From the NCBI GenBank assembly GCA_900545215.1, contig UQXW01000038.1, forward strand, positions 1 to 21,144: a stretch of 21,144 bases of DNA. The letters run 5' to 3'. Positions 1 through 7,499 of the stretch are shown one piece after another (position 1 is the stretch's first letter; every line of letters starts with the position of its first letter). The notes beneath the pieces were generated by a model. It was not told the DNA's origin. It ran no database searches and was given only the letters and a program-made list of their open reading frames with translations. A program made the translations under genes and the position numbers. The stretch comes from an uncultured Bacteroidota bacterium (lineage in GTDB: Bacteria; Bacteroidota; Bacteroidia; Bacteroidales; P3).

Positions 1-364
1 TTTCTTCGCTTTCTAACCTGAACATGAGGTCGATAAGCCTGCGAAAACCTCATCGGAAAACAAAAAGAGCGGTGCGGAAGAAATTTTCCTCGGAGGGGAA
101 GATACAAAAGAGGTGGTCTTTTATAGTAAAAGAGCACCTCTTTTGTGGTAAAAGACCACCTCTTTTGGAGTGTAAGCACCGAGGAAAAAATTTTTACATG
201 AGGATTTATCGGACTTTTGTCCAAGGAGAACGTTCGTAACACCGTTCTTGCGATGATTTTATTGCTGATACTCTCGGTGCAGCGTCTCAGGATTTATCTG
301 CATGTCGAGGTTTTACCGAACTGAAATAACGGACAATCAAGGATGAGAAGGGATTGATTACCGC
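1..364. other. Non-genic stretch at window edge
   Basis: Apart from the palindromic repeat at 105-167, I see no supportable gene here. The open frame at 24-239 runs through the repeat and has no recognisable protein features. A very short hydrophobic frame beginning near 254 is too small and unsupported to call. Confidence 0.6.
105..167. repeat. Palindromic triple repeat (large inverted repeat)
   Basis: A 19-bp sequence at 105-123 is repeated exactly in inverted orientation at 149-167 (core AAAGAGGTGGTCTTT against AAAGACCACCTCTTT). Between them, 127-144 is a third copy in the same orientation as the right arm, with one mismatch. The middle copy is itself a small hairpin, with 7-bp arms around a 3-nt centre. 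The two direct copies start 22 bp apart. The palindrome would fold into a long stem in either strand. No T-run adjoins it, so it is not a simple terminator. No other copy was seen in this window. It could be a dispersed intergenic repeat, a MITE-like relic or a protein-binding site; the sequence does not decide. Confidence 0.85.
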
Positions 365-411
365 AAAAAAAGAACTGCATATAAACGTTTCGTAACGATT
401 ATATGCAGTTC
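365..411 (-). terminator. Intrinsic terminator of dnaJ
   Basis: Perfect 13-bp arms lie at 372-384 and 399-411. An inner 4-bp stem (386-389 with 394-397) closes on a TCGT loop. Read on the minus strand, the hairpin is followed at once by seven T residues (365-371 are all A on the plus strand). It lies about 43 bp past the dnaJ stop and should end the long minus-strand transcription unit. Confidence 0.9.
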
Positions 412-453
412 GAACTCCGTGAAATCTTCGTTTCCGATGAGTGGAAGTCTTCT

Positions 454-1620
454 TTAACTGAACATATCTTTCATCTTTTCAAAGAAACTCTTCTCCTTTG
501 CAGATGGTTTCGGCTGAAAGGCAGGGTGTTTATCCAGTTCATCGAGGAGTTTCTTCTCCTCTTTGGTGAAATTTTTCGGAACCCAGACATCGACTCTGAC
601 CAAAAGGTCTCCACGTCTTCCGTAGGAGTTGACTTCCGGAAGTCCTTTGCCTTTCAATCTGTAAACTTTTCCGCTTTGCATTCCTTGTTCTATTTTGAAT
701 TTCACCTTTCCGTCCAATGTGGGAACCTCGATCGTCGTGCCTTGGACGGCTTGCGAGAACGTGATATAGGTCTGCATGCAAAGGTTGTTGCCGTCTCGTT
801 CGAAGATTTCATGCGGCACTTCTTCTATCAAGACAATTAAATCTCCGTTTATACCGCCTCTTGCTCCTGCATTGCCTTTGCCTTGCATGGAAAGTTGCAT
901 TCCGTCTGCAACGCCTGCCGGTATCTTGATTTCGATGACTTCTTCGCTTTGAACGATTCCCTCGCCATGACAATCCGGACACTTGTCCTTTATTATCGTT
1001 CCCTCACCGTGGCAATGCGGACAGGTGGATTGGGTTTGCATGTTGCCCAAAATGGTTCTCTGAACTTGAACCACGACACCGCTACCGCCACAATTAGGGC
1101 ATGTGGTCTTTTCCGAACCCGGTTTTGCACCGCTTCCGTTGCATGTCTTGCAGGGTACGTACTTTTTGACTTTGATTTTCTTCTCCACGCCGCTGTTTAT
1201 CTCCTCCAAAGTCATCTTTACCCTTATTCTGAGGTTGCCGCCGCGGTTCACATTCCTGCTTCTGCCTCCGCGAGAGCCGCCAAAACCACCGAAACTGCTG
1301 AATCCGCCGAAGCCTCTGCCTCCGAAAATATCACCGAACATGGAGAAAATATCATCCATGTTCATACCGCCGGAGCCGAAGCCTGCCTGACCGTCCAAGC
1401 CTGCATGTCCGAATTGGTCATACCTTGCCCTCTTATCCTTATCTCTCAATACATCGTATGCCTCCGCAGCTTCCTTGAATTTTTCCTCCGCTTCCTTATC
1501 ACCCGGATTCTTATCGGGGTGATATTTTATCGCTAATTTTCTGTATGCTTTCTTCAATTCCTCGTCCGTGGCGTTCTTTGATACGCCCAAGACTTCATAA
1601 TAATCTCTCTTTTCTGCCAT
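454..1620 (-). CDS. dnaJ: Chaperone protein DnaJ (Hsp40)
   Basis: Cytosolic Hsp40 co-chaperone that delivers unfolded clients to DnaK and stimulates its ATPase. The 388-residue protein has the full canonical layout. A J domain at about 1-70 carries the HPD motif at 34-36. A Gly/Phe-rich linker covers about 75-125. Four CxxCxGxG zinc-binding repeats lie at 157-164, 174-181, 200-207 and 214-221, and two C-terminal substrate-binding beta domains follow. The start is supported by GAGGAG about 8 nt upstream of the ATG. The gene begins only 13 nt after the grpE stop, so the two are almost certainly co-transcribed, as expected for the DnaK nucleotide cycle. dnaK is not in the window. Length and motifs match the type I DnaJ family. 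Confidence 0.98.
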   Translation of the reverse strand: MAEKRDYYEVLGVSKNATDEELKKAYRKLAIKYHPDKNPGDKEAEEKFKEAAEAYDVLRDKDKRARYDQFGHAGLDGQAGFGSGGMNMDDIFSMFGDIFGGRGFGGFSSFGGFGGSRGGRSRNVNRGGNLRIRVKMTLEEINSGVEKKIKVKKYVPCKTCNGSGAKPGSEKTTCPNCGGSGVVVQVQRTILGNMQTQSTCPHCHGEGTIIKDKCPDCHGEGIVQSEEVIEIKIPAGVADGMQLSMQGKGNAGARGGINGDLIVLIEEVPHEIFERDGNNLCMQTYITFSQAVQGTTIEVPTLDGKVKFKIEQGMQSGKVYRLKGKGLPEVNSYGRRGDLLVRVDVWVPKNFTKEEKKLLDELDKHPAFQPKPSAKEKSFFEKMKDMFS

Positions 1621-1633
1621 TGTTACTCCTCTC

Positions 1634-2191
1634 TTACATTGCCACTACAACCTTGGAATAACGTATTACTTTGTCATTAAGATAATATCCCTTGGTTGTT
1701 TCATCTATTACCATGCCTTTCTCTTCCTCTTTTTGAGCCGGCACTCTTGCTATGGCTTCATGAAGATTTTCATCGAACTTCTCTCCTTTGGCATTTATCG
1801 GTTTCAAGCCCTGTTTGCTCAAAGTGTTCATCAGTTTGCCGTAAATCAAATCCAAGCCCTCTTTCGTTTTGATGAAAATCTCGTCTTCCTGCTTTTCCAA
1901 GTTCTGCAACGCTCTCTCGTAATCGTCAATCACGGGGAGCAAGTCCTTTATCGTGCTTTCGGCAGCCGTATTTATCAATTCCATTCTCTCTTTTGCCGTT
2001 CGCTTGCGATAGTTCTCGAAATCGGAATAGAGCAAGAGGTATTTCTTGTTCAAATCTTCGAACTTGCTTTTCCACTCCTCCTCTATACGGATTTCGGCTT
2101 CTTTTTCTTTGGCTTCTTGCTCGCTGTTATCCAAGTTCTCTTGCTCGTTTTGCTTTACGTTTTCGTCCTTATCTTCGATATTCTCTGCCAT
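1634..2191 (-). CDS. grpE: Nucleotide exchange factor GrpE
   Basis: GrpE is the dimeric nucleotide exchange factor that releases ADP from DnaK, completing the cycle with the adjacent DnaJ. I place the start at the internal ATG (protein begins MAENIEDKDE), giving 185 residues, a normal GrpE length. Residues about 1-45 are highly charged and probably disordered. A long coiled coil follows, and the C-terminal beta domain holds the family hallmarks: LPVIDDYERAL, then DENLHEAIARVP and a final GYYLNDKVIRYSKVVV. An in-frame ATG at 2281 would add 30 lysine-rich residues; they look like A-rich leader rather than protein, but the start is not certain. It is preceded by the OstA-like gene on the same strand, 158 nt upstream of the chosen start. 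Confidence 0.95.
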   Translation of the reverse strand: MAENIEDKDENVKQNEQENLDNSEQEAKEKEAEIRIEEEWKSKFEDLNKKYLLLYSDFENYRKRTAKERMELINTAAESTIKDLLPVIDDYERALQNLEKQEDEIFIKTKEGLDLIYGKLMNTLSKQGLKPINAKGEKFDENLHEAIARVPAQKEEEKGMVIDETTKGYYLNDKVIRYSKVVVAM

Positions 2192-2349
2192 AGTCTTATC
2201 TTTCTTTAATAGTTTGTGAATTATATGCTTTGCCTTGTTTTTCTGTTTCTTTGTTTTGTGTGATTCGACTTCCCGTTTCATTGCTTTGTAATGATTGGTC
2301 GTTTTCTTGCTATCAAATTTCGTTCCTTTGATGCTTTTATGACAAAAAG

Positions 2350-3879
2350 TCAGTCGCGATGAAGGAAAATGTCCTGCGGATTTCGAGGACGTATATCGTC
2401 AGACCATATAAAACCTTTCAGCGTTTTGTCTTTTTCATCTATGCGTTCCATGTCGTCTATATAGAAATCAGGATTTTGAACTGCCGTCATCTTTTTCAAT
2501 TTGCCCTTTTCAAAATACATTTTCAGGCTTGCACATGTGCCGATGTTTATGCCGGTATGCTGTTTCGGCTTATCCTTTTTCTCTTCCCAAACATGGTACA
2601 CGATATTTATGTTTCCATCGATTTGAGAGTAGCTTATCTTATTCTCTTTGAAGTCGGCCATGAGATATTTGCCCGAAATCTGATTGAAGTATTCGGCAGT
2701 TGCCGTGTCTGAGTTCTGAATAATCATCGGGTTCGGGTACAACTGCATTTGCTTTATGCCTTTGCCTTGCGTAAGAAAGCGAATTGTGTCCGCAGTAAAC
2801 TGACTTTCATCCTGCCAAAGCACAGGGCGTTCGGTCATATAGGCAACGCTGTCTTTCACGTAATAATCGAGATATTCGCAAGCTGCCTGCATGTCATTCT
2901 TATAGACTTTTACATGTTTGAAAGCCGACATTCGTTCCGCTTTGTCGGTGCTGTCGAAATCCGTTCGCAAGGTATCGGCATGTAAATACAGGGTATCCTT
3001 GTCTATTTGTTTGAAAAGAGCCTGACCTGTCAAAAAGGCATATTTCAAGCCTGCAGTTCTGTCTGTTTCCAAGTACCGACCATACGCTTGAACCTTATTT
3101 GCAGTATCCTCTATGAAGACATTGCCGAATGCTTTGCCACATTGCGTTTGTGTATTATAATATATGGTATCGGCTGTCAGGTATTCGGCATTATGTCTGA
3201 CCCGATTGTCGAGATAAAGTTCCGATTGGTCGGTCTTCGTGTTGTAGTTGCCGCAATTTGTCAGTATAAGCACGCTGTCCGATGTAAATATGCGTGTGGC
3301 AGAATAGAAGTACGCCACATCTGTTCTGGTATCGTATGCAAGCGAGTCGGAGTCTATGTTCGCACGAGGGCTTGTTATTTGCACTTTGTCGGTAAATTCA
3401 AATCGTTTTTTACCTGTATAATACGTTCCAATAAGACTTCGGAGAGTGCTTTCCTCATCCCAAATCTCTGCCGAATTGGTATATCGGATTGTTTCCGCGA
3501 CCCTGTCCCATACCATGTAGTCCGTTTCCAGCGTCGTCCCGCCGTCTTGAAGTATTACGGTTTCTCCGAAAATTTCGGCAGTCTTCGTATTACCGTCATA
3601 ATACACTCTGTCGCCATAAAGGTGTGTTGTGTCTTGATAAAGGTGGATTTCGCCGAATGCTTCTATGAAGTTATCTTCCGTATGAAAGACGGCGGAATCG
3701 CAATTCATTGTCATATCGTCATGATGAAAGACAACATTACGGCATAATATCAACTGATTGGGGAAAGACGGCTTCCTCTCTCCCCAATCCGATTGATAAT
3801 CTATTTGTTTCTGTGCTGCAAGACCGCAAGCAAGACTTAACAAGATTGCCAACGGTATGAACCTGCTCATGAAAGGCAT
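2350..3879 (-). CDS. OstA/LptA-like envelope protein
   Basis: The 509-residue protein starts with a signal peptide (hydrophobic run from about 6 to 20, then LAAQ, a likely signal peptidase I cut). The mature part is repetitive beta-rich sequence of the OstA-like type, with units such as 'DSAVFH', 'GDRVYYDGNTKTAEIFG', 'ADTIYYNTQTQCGKAFG' and 'ESQFTADTIRF'. These alternate short strands with Asp/Thr turns, as in the stacked beta-taco of LptA and the N-domain of LptD. The family shuttles or receives lipopolysaccharide in the periplasm. A role in LPS transport is inferred from fold resemblance, not shown. It is over twice as long as enterobacterial LptA and lacks an obvious large barrel, so it is not LptD itself. 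It starts 5 nt after the PepSY-like gene. A second ATG three codons in is an equally possible start. Confidence 0.8.
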   Translation of the reverse strand: MPFMSRFIPLAILLSLACGLAAQKQIDYQSDWGERKPSFPNQLILCRNVVFHHDDMTMNCDSAVFHTEDNFIEAFGEIHLYQDTTHLYGDRVYYDGNTKTAEIFGETVILQDGGTTLETDYMVWDRVAETIRYTNSAEIWDEESTLRSLIGTYYTGKKRFEFTDKVQITSPRANIDSDSLAYDTRTDVAYFYSATRIFTSDSVLILTNCGNYNTKTDQSELYLDNRVRHNAEYLTADTIYYNTQTQCGKAFGNVFIEDTANKVQAYGRYLETDRTAGLKYAFLTGQALFKQIDKDTLYLHADTLRTDFDSTDKAERMSAFKHVKVYKNDMQAACEYLDYYVKDSVAYMTERPVLWQDESQFTADTIRFLTQGKGIKQMQLYPNPMIIQNSDTATAEYFNQISGKYLMADFKENKISYSQIDGNINIVYHVWEEKKDKPKQHTGINIGTCASLKMYFEKGKLKKMTAVQNPDFYIDDMERIDEKDKTLKGFIWSDDIRPRNPQDIFLHRD

Positions 3880-3884
3880 TTGCG

Positions 3885-4979
3885 TTAATCCTCGTCCTGA
3901 TATTCGTCGGTGCTTCCAGCAAGTCCCTGATACTTGAACGACTTGTCGTAAGTCAACTTAACCGTTTTCTTGTCCTTCTTGCCCTTTATCTTCTGAGTAA
4001 ACTCTATATAATAATATGTATTGAGCTTTCTGTCAGTAACCGTTTTGCGATATTTCAAGTCGTAATCCACCTTTTGGAATTTACTTATTGCAGACGGGAA
4101 CTTGACTTCGGGATAACGAGATGTCAAATCCTTGATGATAAGACGCGGATAGCGTTCCTTTTCCACAGATGTTGTTGTGGTCATTATCATTCCGTCAGCC
4201 TTGAAAAGGATTTCCATATCCCGTCCGCGGTTTTCGTAATACGCTCTGAAATTACCCTCTTCCTCTTTCCACTCTTTTACTTCCAAACGGGGGAATTTCT
4301 TTTTGAATGCTTTCGTTACCTCTTCCGGAATAACGGGAGTGTCCAAGGCTTCCGGTACTTCTATATCCACATCCTTGGATTTCGAGTTTTTCTTCACATC
4401 TCCGTCTTCCCCTGTTTTTATTTCCAAACCGCTTCCGTCCAAAGAGGCTCTTTCCGCCATCTTCTTTTGTCTGTACTCTATGGCCTCGGGATTTAATCTT
4501 GCGATATAGTCTTTCTTCACGAAATCCGGGTCGGGAGCGTTCGTTTTCGTGAGCTTTCCTCTCGGGTCGAAAATCATTTCGTACTCCGTTTGACCTATTC
4601 CCTTCATCGCAATGATAAGGCGATAATAATTGTCGCCGGAGAAGTCTTCAACATACTCGGATTTCTTGATGCGATAGCCCGGATAATTGTTGATGAAATA
4701 GTTAGCAACCAAGGTAGGCAACTCCTGTTCCTGTATATTGAATATGGTGAATTGCCAATTACCTGTTGCAGTCAGGAAAACCCTGCCTATCTGCTTGTCG
4801 ATATCTATTTCCGCAACATATTGTCCCGTTTCAAAGTACCAGCCTTTGAGTTTATAGTCCGAATATGTGTTTTCCAATCCAAGCCTTACCTCCTGCGGCA
4901 CATCAGAAGGGCGTAATTTCTGTGCGTATCCGGCAAAGGAAATCATTATCGCCAAAACCGCTATAACTATCTGCTTCAT
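3885..4979 (-). CDS. PepSY-like secreted protein
   Basis: Probable periplasmic protein of 364 residues. A signal peptide (about 1-20, ending in GYAQ) precedes two halves, about 27-150 and 210-364. Each holds two copies of a unit resembling the PepSY-like domain: a short helix ending in a YP or FP turn, a KGW/KEW strand, then a strand pair ending in 'G' (for example VPQEVRLGLENTYSDYKLKG and EEVTKAFKKKFPRLEVKEW). A charged, low-complexity linker (about 170-210) joins the halves. PepSY-like proteins in this phylum are generally uncharacterised, and I assign no activity. I use the ATG at 4979; a TTG three codons upstream also lies in frame but has nothing to favour it. It lies 21 nt after the purA stop and 5 nt before the OstA-like gene, so it is likely in the same operon. 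Confidence 0.75.
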   Translation of the reverse strand: MKQIVIAVLAIMISFAGYAQKLRPSDVPQEVRLGLENTYSDYKLKGWYFETGQYVAEIDIDKQIGRVFLTATGNWQFTIFNIQEQELPTLVANYFINNYPGYRIKKSEYVEDFSGDNYYRLIIAMKGIGQTEYEMIFDPRGKLTKTNAPDPDFVKKDYIARLNPEAIEYRQKKMAERASLDGSGLEIKTGEDGDVKKNSKSKDVDIEVPEALDTPVIPEEVTKAFKKKFPRLEVKEWKEEEGNFRAYYENRGRDMEILFKADGMIMTTTTSVEKERYPRLIIKDLTSRYPEVKFPSAISKFQKVDYDLKYRKTVTDRKLNTYYYIEFTQKIKGKKDKKTVKLTYDKSFKYQGLAGSTDEYQDED

Positions 4980-5000
4980 GTAATTCAATGTTTTTTGATT

Positions 5001-6299
5001 TTATAATTCTGCTCTTATTATCGTGTCGTCTCTGTTGGGAGAAGTCGAAATTATTGCAACAGGAAGGTTGGTTCTTTGCTCGATTTCTTGAACATAATCC
5101 CGCATTTCCTTCGGCAATTCCTCGAAAGACTTCATACCCTCTGTGCCTGCACACCATCCTTTGTGGTCGGAATAGATTGGGGTTATCTTTGCATTCACGT
5201 CATACGGCACATGTTCCGTCTTTTCACCGTTTATCTCGTATTGTTCGCAAATTTTGATATTCTCGAATTGGTTCAATACGTCAATCTTCATCAGCATCAG
5301 GTGCGTAACCCCGTTAAGCATGCAGGCGTATTTCAAAGCCGGTATGTCCAACCAGCCGCAACGTCTCGCTCTTCCCGTGGTTGCACCGAACTCTCTGCCT
5401 TGTTGACGCATCTCTTCTCCGTCCGCATCAAACAATTCCGTAGGGAAAGGACCGCTTCCGACTCTTGTGCAGTATGCCTTGCAGATTCCGAATACGCGAC
5501 CAATCTTCGATGGAGCCACTCCCAAGCCCGAGCAAACGCCTGCGGTAATGGTATTTGACGAAGTAACAAAAGGATAGGAACCGAAGTCTATATCCAACAT
5601 CGAACCCTGAGCCCCTTCCGCAAGAATTTTCTTATCGTTGTTCAAAGCCTCGTTCAAGAAGTATTCGCTATTTATCACAGTGAGTTGTCTAAGCGTATCC
5701 AACGACTCGAACCACTTTTTCTCGTAAGCCTCGAACTCTTCGCCATCTATTTTGAAGTCCTTCGGTTCATAGCCCAAGGCTCTTATTTGAGCAAAATGGG
5801 CATCACGTGCTTTCTCATACTTTTCAAAGAAGTCCGCTTCAAAAATAGAACCGACTCTCACACCCGTTCTTGCAACCTTGTCCGTATAAGCCGGGCCTAT
5901 GCCTTTAAGAGTAGAACCTATCTTTTGAGAACCTTTCGATTTCTCGTTCGCAGCGTCAGACATTCTGTGAGTAGGCAATATCAAATGAGCCTTCTTCGAA
6001 ACATAAAGGTTCTTTTTCGGAGTGAAGCCCATCTTTTCCAAGGCCTCGACCTCTTGTTTCAAAATAAGCGGTTCCACCAATACACCGTTACCTATAAGGT
6101 TTATCTTATCCTTATGACATATACCGGAAGGGATAATGTGCAACACGTGTTTGATTTTGCCGAATTCCAAAGTATGCCCTGCATTCGGACCACCCTGAAA
6201 CCTCGCCACTATATCGTATCTTGGAGTCAAAACGTCAACTATCTTTCCTTTTCCTTCATCTCCCCATTGTAAACCGAGAAGAACATCTACCTTAGTCAT
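5001..6299 (-). CDS. purA: Adenylosuccinate synthetase
   Basis: Catalyses the GTP-dependent joining of IMP and aspartate to adenylosuccinate, the first committed step to AMP, in the cytosol. The 432-residue length is normal for the family. Visible landmarks are the N-terminal WGDEGKGK phosphate-binding loop (12-19, with catalytic Asp14), GGPNAGHT with catalytic His42, and GSTLKGIGPAYTDK with the IMP-binding residues. A later GRARRCGWLD segment and the C-terminal 'ISTSPNRDDT' match the aspartate- and guanine-binding end. The gene is complete. It starts 12 nt after the stop of the upstream BadF-type ATPase gene and is followed 21 nt later by the PepSY-like gene, all on the same strand. Confidence 0.98.
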   Translation of the reverse strand: MTKVDVLLGLQWGDEGKGKIVDVLTPRYDIVARFQGGPNAGHTLEFGKIKHVLHIIPSGICHKDKINLIGNGVLVEPLILKQEVEALEKMGFTPKKNLYVSKKAHLILPTHRMSDAANEKSKGSQKIGSTLKGIGPAYTDKVARTGVRVGSIFEADFFEKYEKARDAHFAQIRALGYEPKDFKIDGEEFEAYEKKWFESLDTLRQLTVINSEYFLNEALNNDKKILAEGAQGSMLDIDFGSYPFVTSSNTITAGVCSGLGVAPSKIGRVFGICKAYCTRVGSGPFPTELFDADGEEMRQQGREFGATTGRARRCGWLDIPALKYACMLNGVTHLMLMKIDVLNQFENIKICEQYEINGEKTEHVPYDVNAKITPIYSDHKGWCAGTEGMKSFEELPKEMRDYVQEIEQRTNLPVAIISTSPNRDDTIIRAEL

Positions 6300-6311
6300 T
6301 ATATGATTCTT

Positions 6312-7178
6312 TTAATTTTCACCAAACCTGAAAGACTCTTGCTTTATGTGGTATTCCACCAAGGCTTTCAAAGGAGCTTTTATCACCTTACCGATTTCGA
6401 CCCCGAAACCTTTCGCAACATGCATCAATTCCTCTTTTGCCAAAAAGCCTATGCTTCCAACGACATTCAATGCATAGTTATTATACGAGGGATAGGTGCT
6501 TATCTGTTGCACAAAAAAAGCCTTGAATGCCCGACATATCACTTCTCTGCAATAAGAGTTCGTTTTATTCTCTATCGCAAAGCTTGCAAAAGAAGCCAGA
6601 TAGTAATTCGGAGCTTCACCCTTGTAAAGCCTGTTCAAGAAATCCGCTTCTTCTCCCTCGTACTTTCGTGCGAACATATCGTGAACCCCCTTCGGCATTC
6701 TGCCTCGCAGATAATCCCTCAACAACAACTTGCCTATGTTCGTTCCTGCACCCTCATCGCAAAGCACATAACCGAGAGACGGTACATTTTCCACAATTCG
6801 TTCCCCGTCATAAAGGCATGAATTGGAACCGGTTCCCAATATTGCTGTCATTCCCGCATTTCTGCCGCATGTCGCTCTCGCAGCACCGAGCAAATCTCCC
6901 TCGACCTCAATTCTTGATTGCGGATAAAAGGGAGCGAACCACTCAATCACCTCTCTTTGCTTGACTTCCGATGAGCAACCGGAAGCATAAATAAATACAG
7001 CCTCCACCATATCGACAGGAGCATTTGGAACAATTCTCTCTTCTATCTCCCTACGCATGGTATCCGCCGATACATTGTACGGATTCATTCCACGCGATGA
7101 AAAGAACACCGCCTTACCGTCTCCGTCCACAAGAGCCCAATCCGTCTTTGTCGCACCACCGTCCGCTATCAGTATCAT
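6312..7178 (-). CDS. BadF/BadG-type ATPase, N-acetylglucosamine-kinase-like
   Basis: A 288-residue cytosolic protein of the ASKHA (sugar kinase/actin/Hsp70) fold. Landmarks are the N-terminal phosphate-1 motif DGGATKTDW (6-14), the phosphate-2 region GTGSNS (115-120) and DEGAGTNIGK (141-150). These match the BadF/BadG/BcrA/BcrD ATPase family, whose short members are usually annotated as N-acetylglucosamine kinase. The closest inference is ATP-dependent phosphorylation of an amino sugar, but substrate is not readable from sequence. It is the first gene after the promoter at 7220-7249 and sits 12 nt before purA, so the two are probably co-expressed. Length is complete for the short form. It is not the two-subunit dehydratase activator, because no Fe-S-binding cysteine pair is evident. 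Confidence 0.88.
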   Translation of the reverse strand: MILIADGGATKTDWALVDGDGKAVFFSSRGMNPYNVSADTMRREIEERIVPNAPVDMVEAVFIYASGCSSEVKQREVIEWFAPFYPQSRIEVEGDLLGAARATCGRNAGMTAILGTGSNSCLYDGERIVENVPSLGYVLCDEGAGTNIGKLLLRDYLRGRMPKGVHDMFARKYEGEEADFLNRLYKGEAPNYYLASFASFAIENKTNSYCREVICRAFKAFFVQQISTYPSYNNYALNVVGSIGFLAKEELMHVAKGFGVEIGKVIKAPLKALVEYHIKQESFRFGEN

Positions 7179-7219
7179 GATTATCGTTTTAACCCTTTCC
7201 TTTGAGGAAATATCGCTTG

Positions 7220-7249
7220 CAAAGTTAACGAATTATTTTCAATCGGCAA
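7220..7249 (-). promoter_or_regulatory. Bacteroidota promoter for the BadF-purA operon
   Basis: Read on the minus strand, a TTG at 7249-7247 is followed by exactly 19 nt and then TAACTTTG (7227-7220). This matches the Bacteroidota -33 TTG/TTTG and -7 TAnnTTTG consensus. It lies about 42 nt upstream of the ATPase gene start at 7178. Confidence 0.75.
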
Positions 7250-7371
7250 CCCAAGCCAGCTTCTAATTATCGCAAAAGCAACTCACCATGACAAAACAGC
7301 AATCGAACATCATCGCCCGACCACTCTGCCACCCAAAGAACGCAGTCCTAAAAACCACCGACCCGAATACA

Positions 7372-7411
7372 CAAAAACCAAACGGCGTTTCGTACTTGAT
7401 GAAACGCCGTT
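7372..7411 (-). terminator. Intrinsic terminator downstream of ribD
   Basis: Perfect 11-bp arms at 7381-7391 and 7401-7411 (AACGGCGTTTC paired with GAAACGCCGTT) enclose a 9-nt loop. On the minus strand the hairpin is followed by TTGGTTTTTGTG, a short T-rich run. It lies about 90 bp past the ribD stop, in the gap between ribD and the BadF-purA promoter, and should end the methyltransferase-endonuclease-ribD unit. Confidence 0.7.
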
Positions 7412-7416
7412 CGAGA

Positions 7417-7460
7417 AAATTCTTTCGGCGTTCCATAAAAATAAAACGGCGAAAGAATTT
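7417..7460. repeat. Second stem-loop in the ribD 3' region
   Basis: Arms at 7417-7432 and 7445-7460 pair over 16 positions with a single mismatch (7428 with 7449). It lies between the ribD stop and the terminator hairpin at 7381-7411. Both hairpins share a CGGCG core, so the region may be a tandem terminator or an mRNA 3'-end stabiliser. Otherwise the 321-bp gap 7179-7499 holds only the promoter and the terminator listed separately. Confidence 0.7.
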
Positions 7461-7499
7461 CATGAATTTGCGATTGTTGAAAATCAATTCATTGAACAA

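Noticed and set aside
105..167. Triple repeat as a CRISPR array
   Set aside because: Only three units, one inverted, with about 4-25 bp between them; there are no regular spacers and no cas genes.
24..239. Open frame of 71 codons on the plus strand
   Set aside because: It is largely made of the palindromic repeat, is very basic with no recognisable features, and nothing supports translation.
403..840. Long plus-strand open frames opposite dnaJ, purA, mnmE, uvrB and other genes
   Set aside because: They lie antisense to well-recognised genes and have no recognisable features of their own; they are frame shadows.
2192..2281. 30-codon N-terminal extension of GrpE from the ATG at 2281
   Set aside because: Lysine-rich, low-complexity A-rich sequence; the start at 2191 gives a typical GrpE length. 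Left open as a possibility.
3780..3879. Lipoprotein signal in the OstA-like protein (SLACG)
   Set aside because: Residues before the Cys do not fit the lipobox well, and a signal peptidase I site follows (LAAQ), so a soluble or envelope-exported protein is favoured.
7263..7499. Minus-strand 78-codon open frame
   Set aside because: It runs through the two hairpins between ribD and the BadF-purA promoter and has no recognisable protein features.
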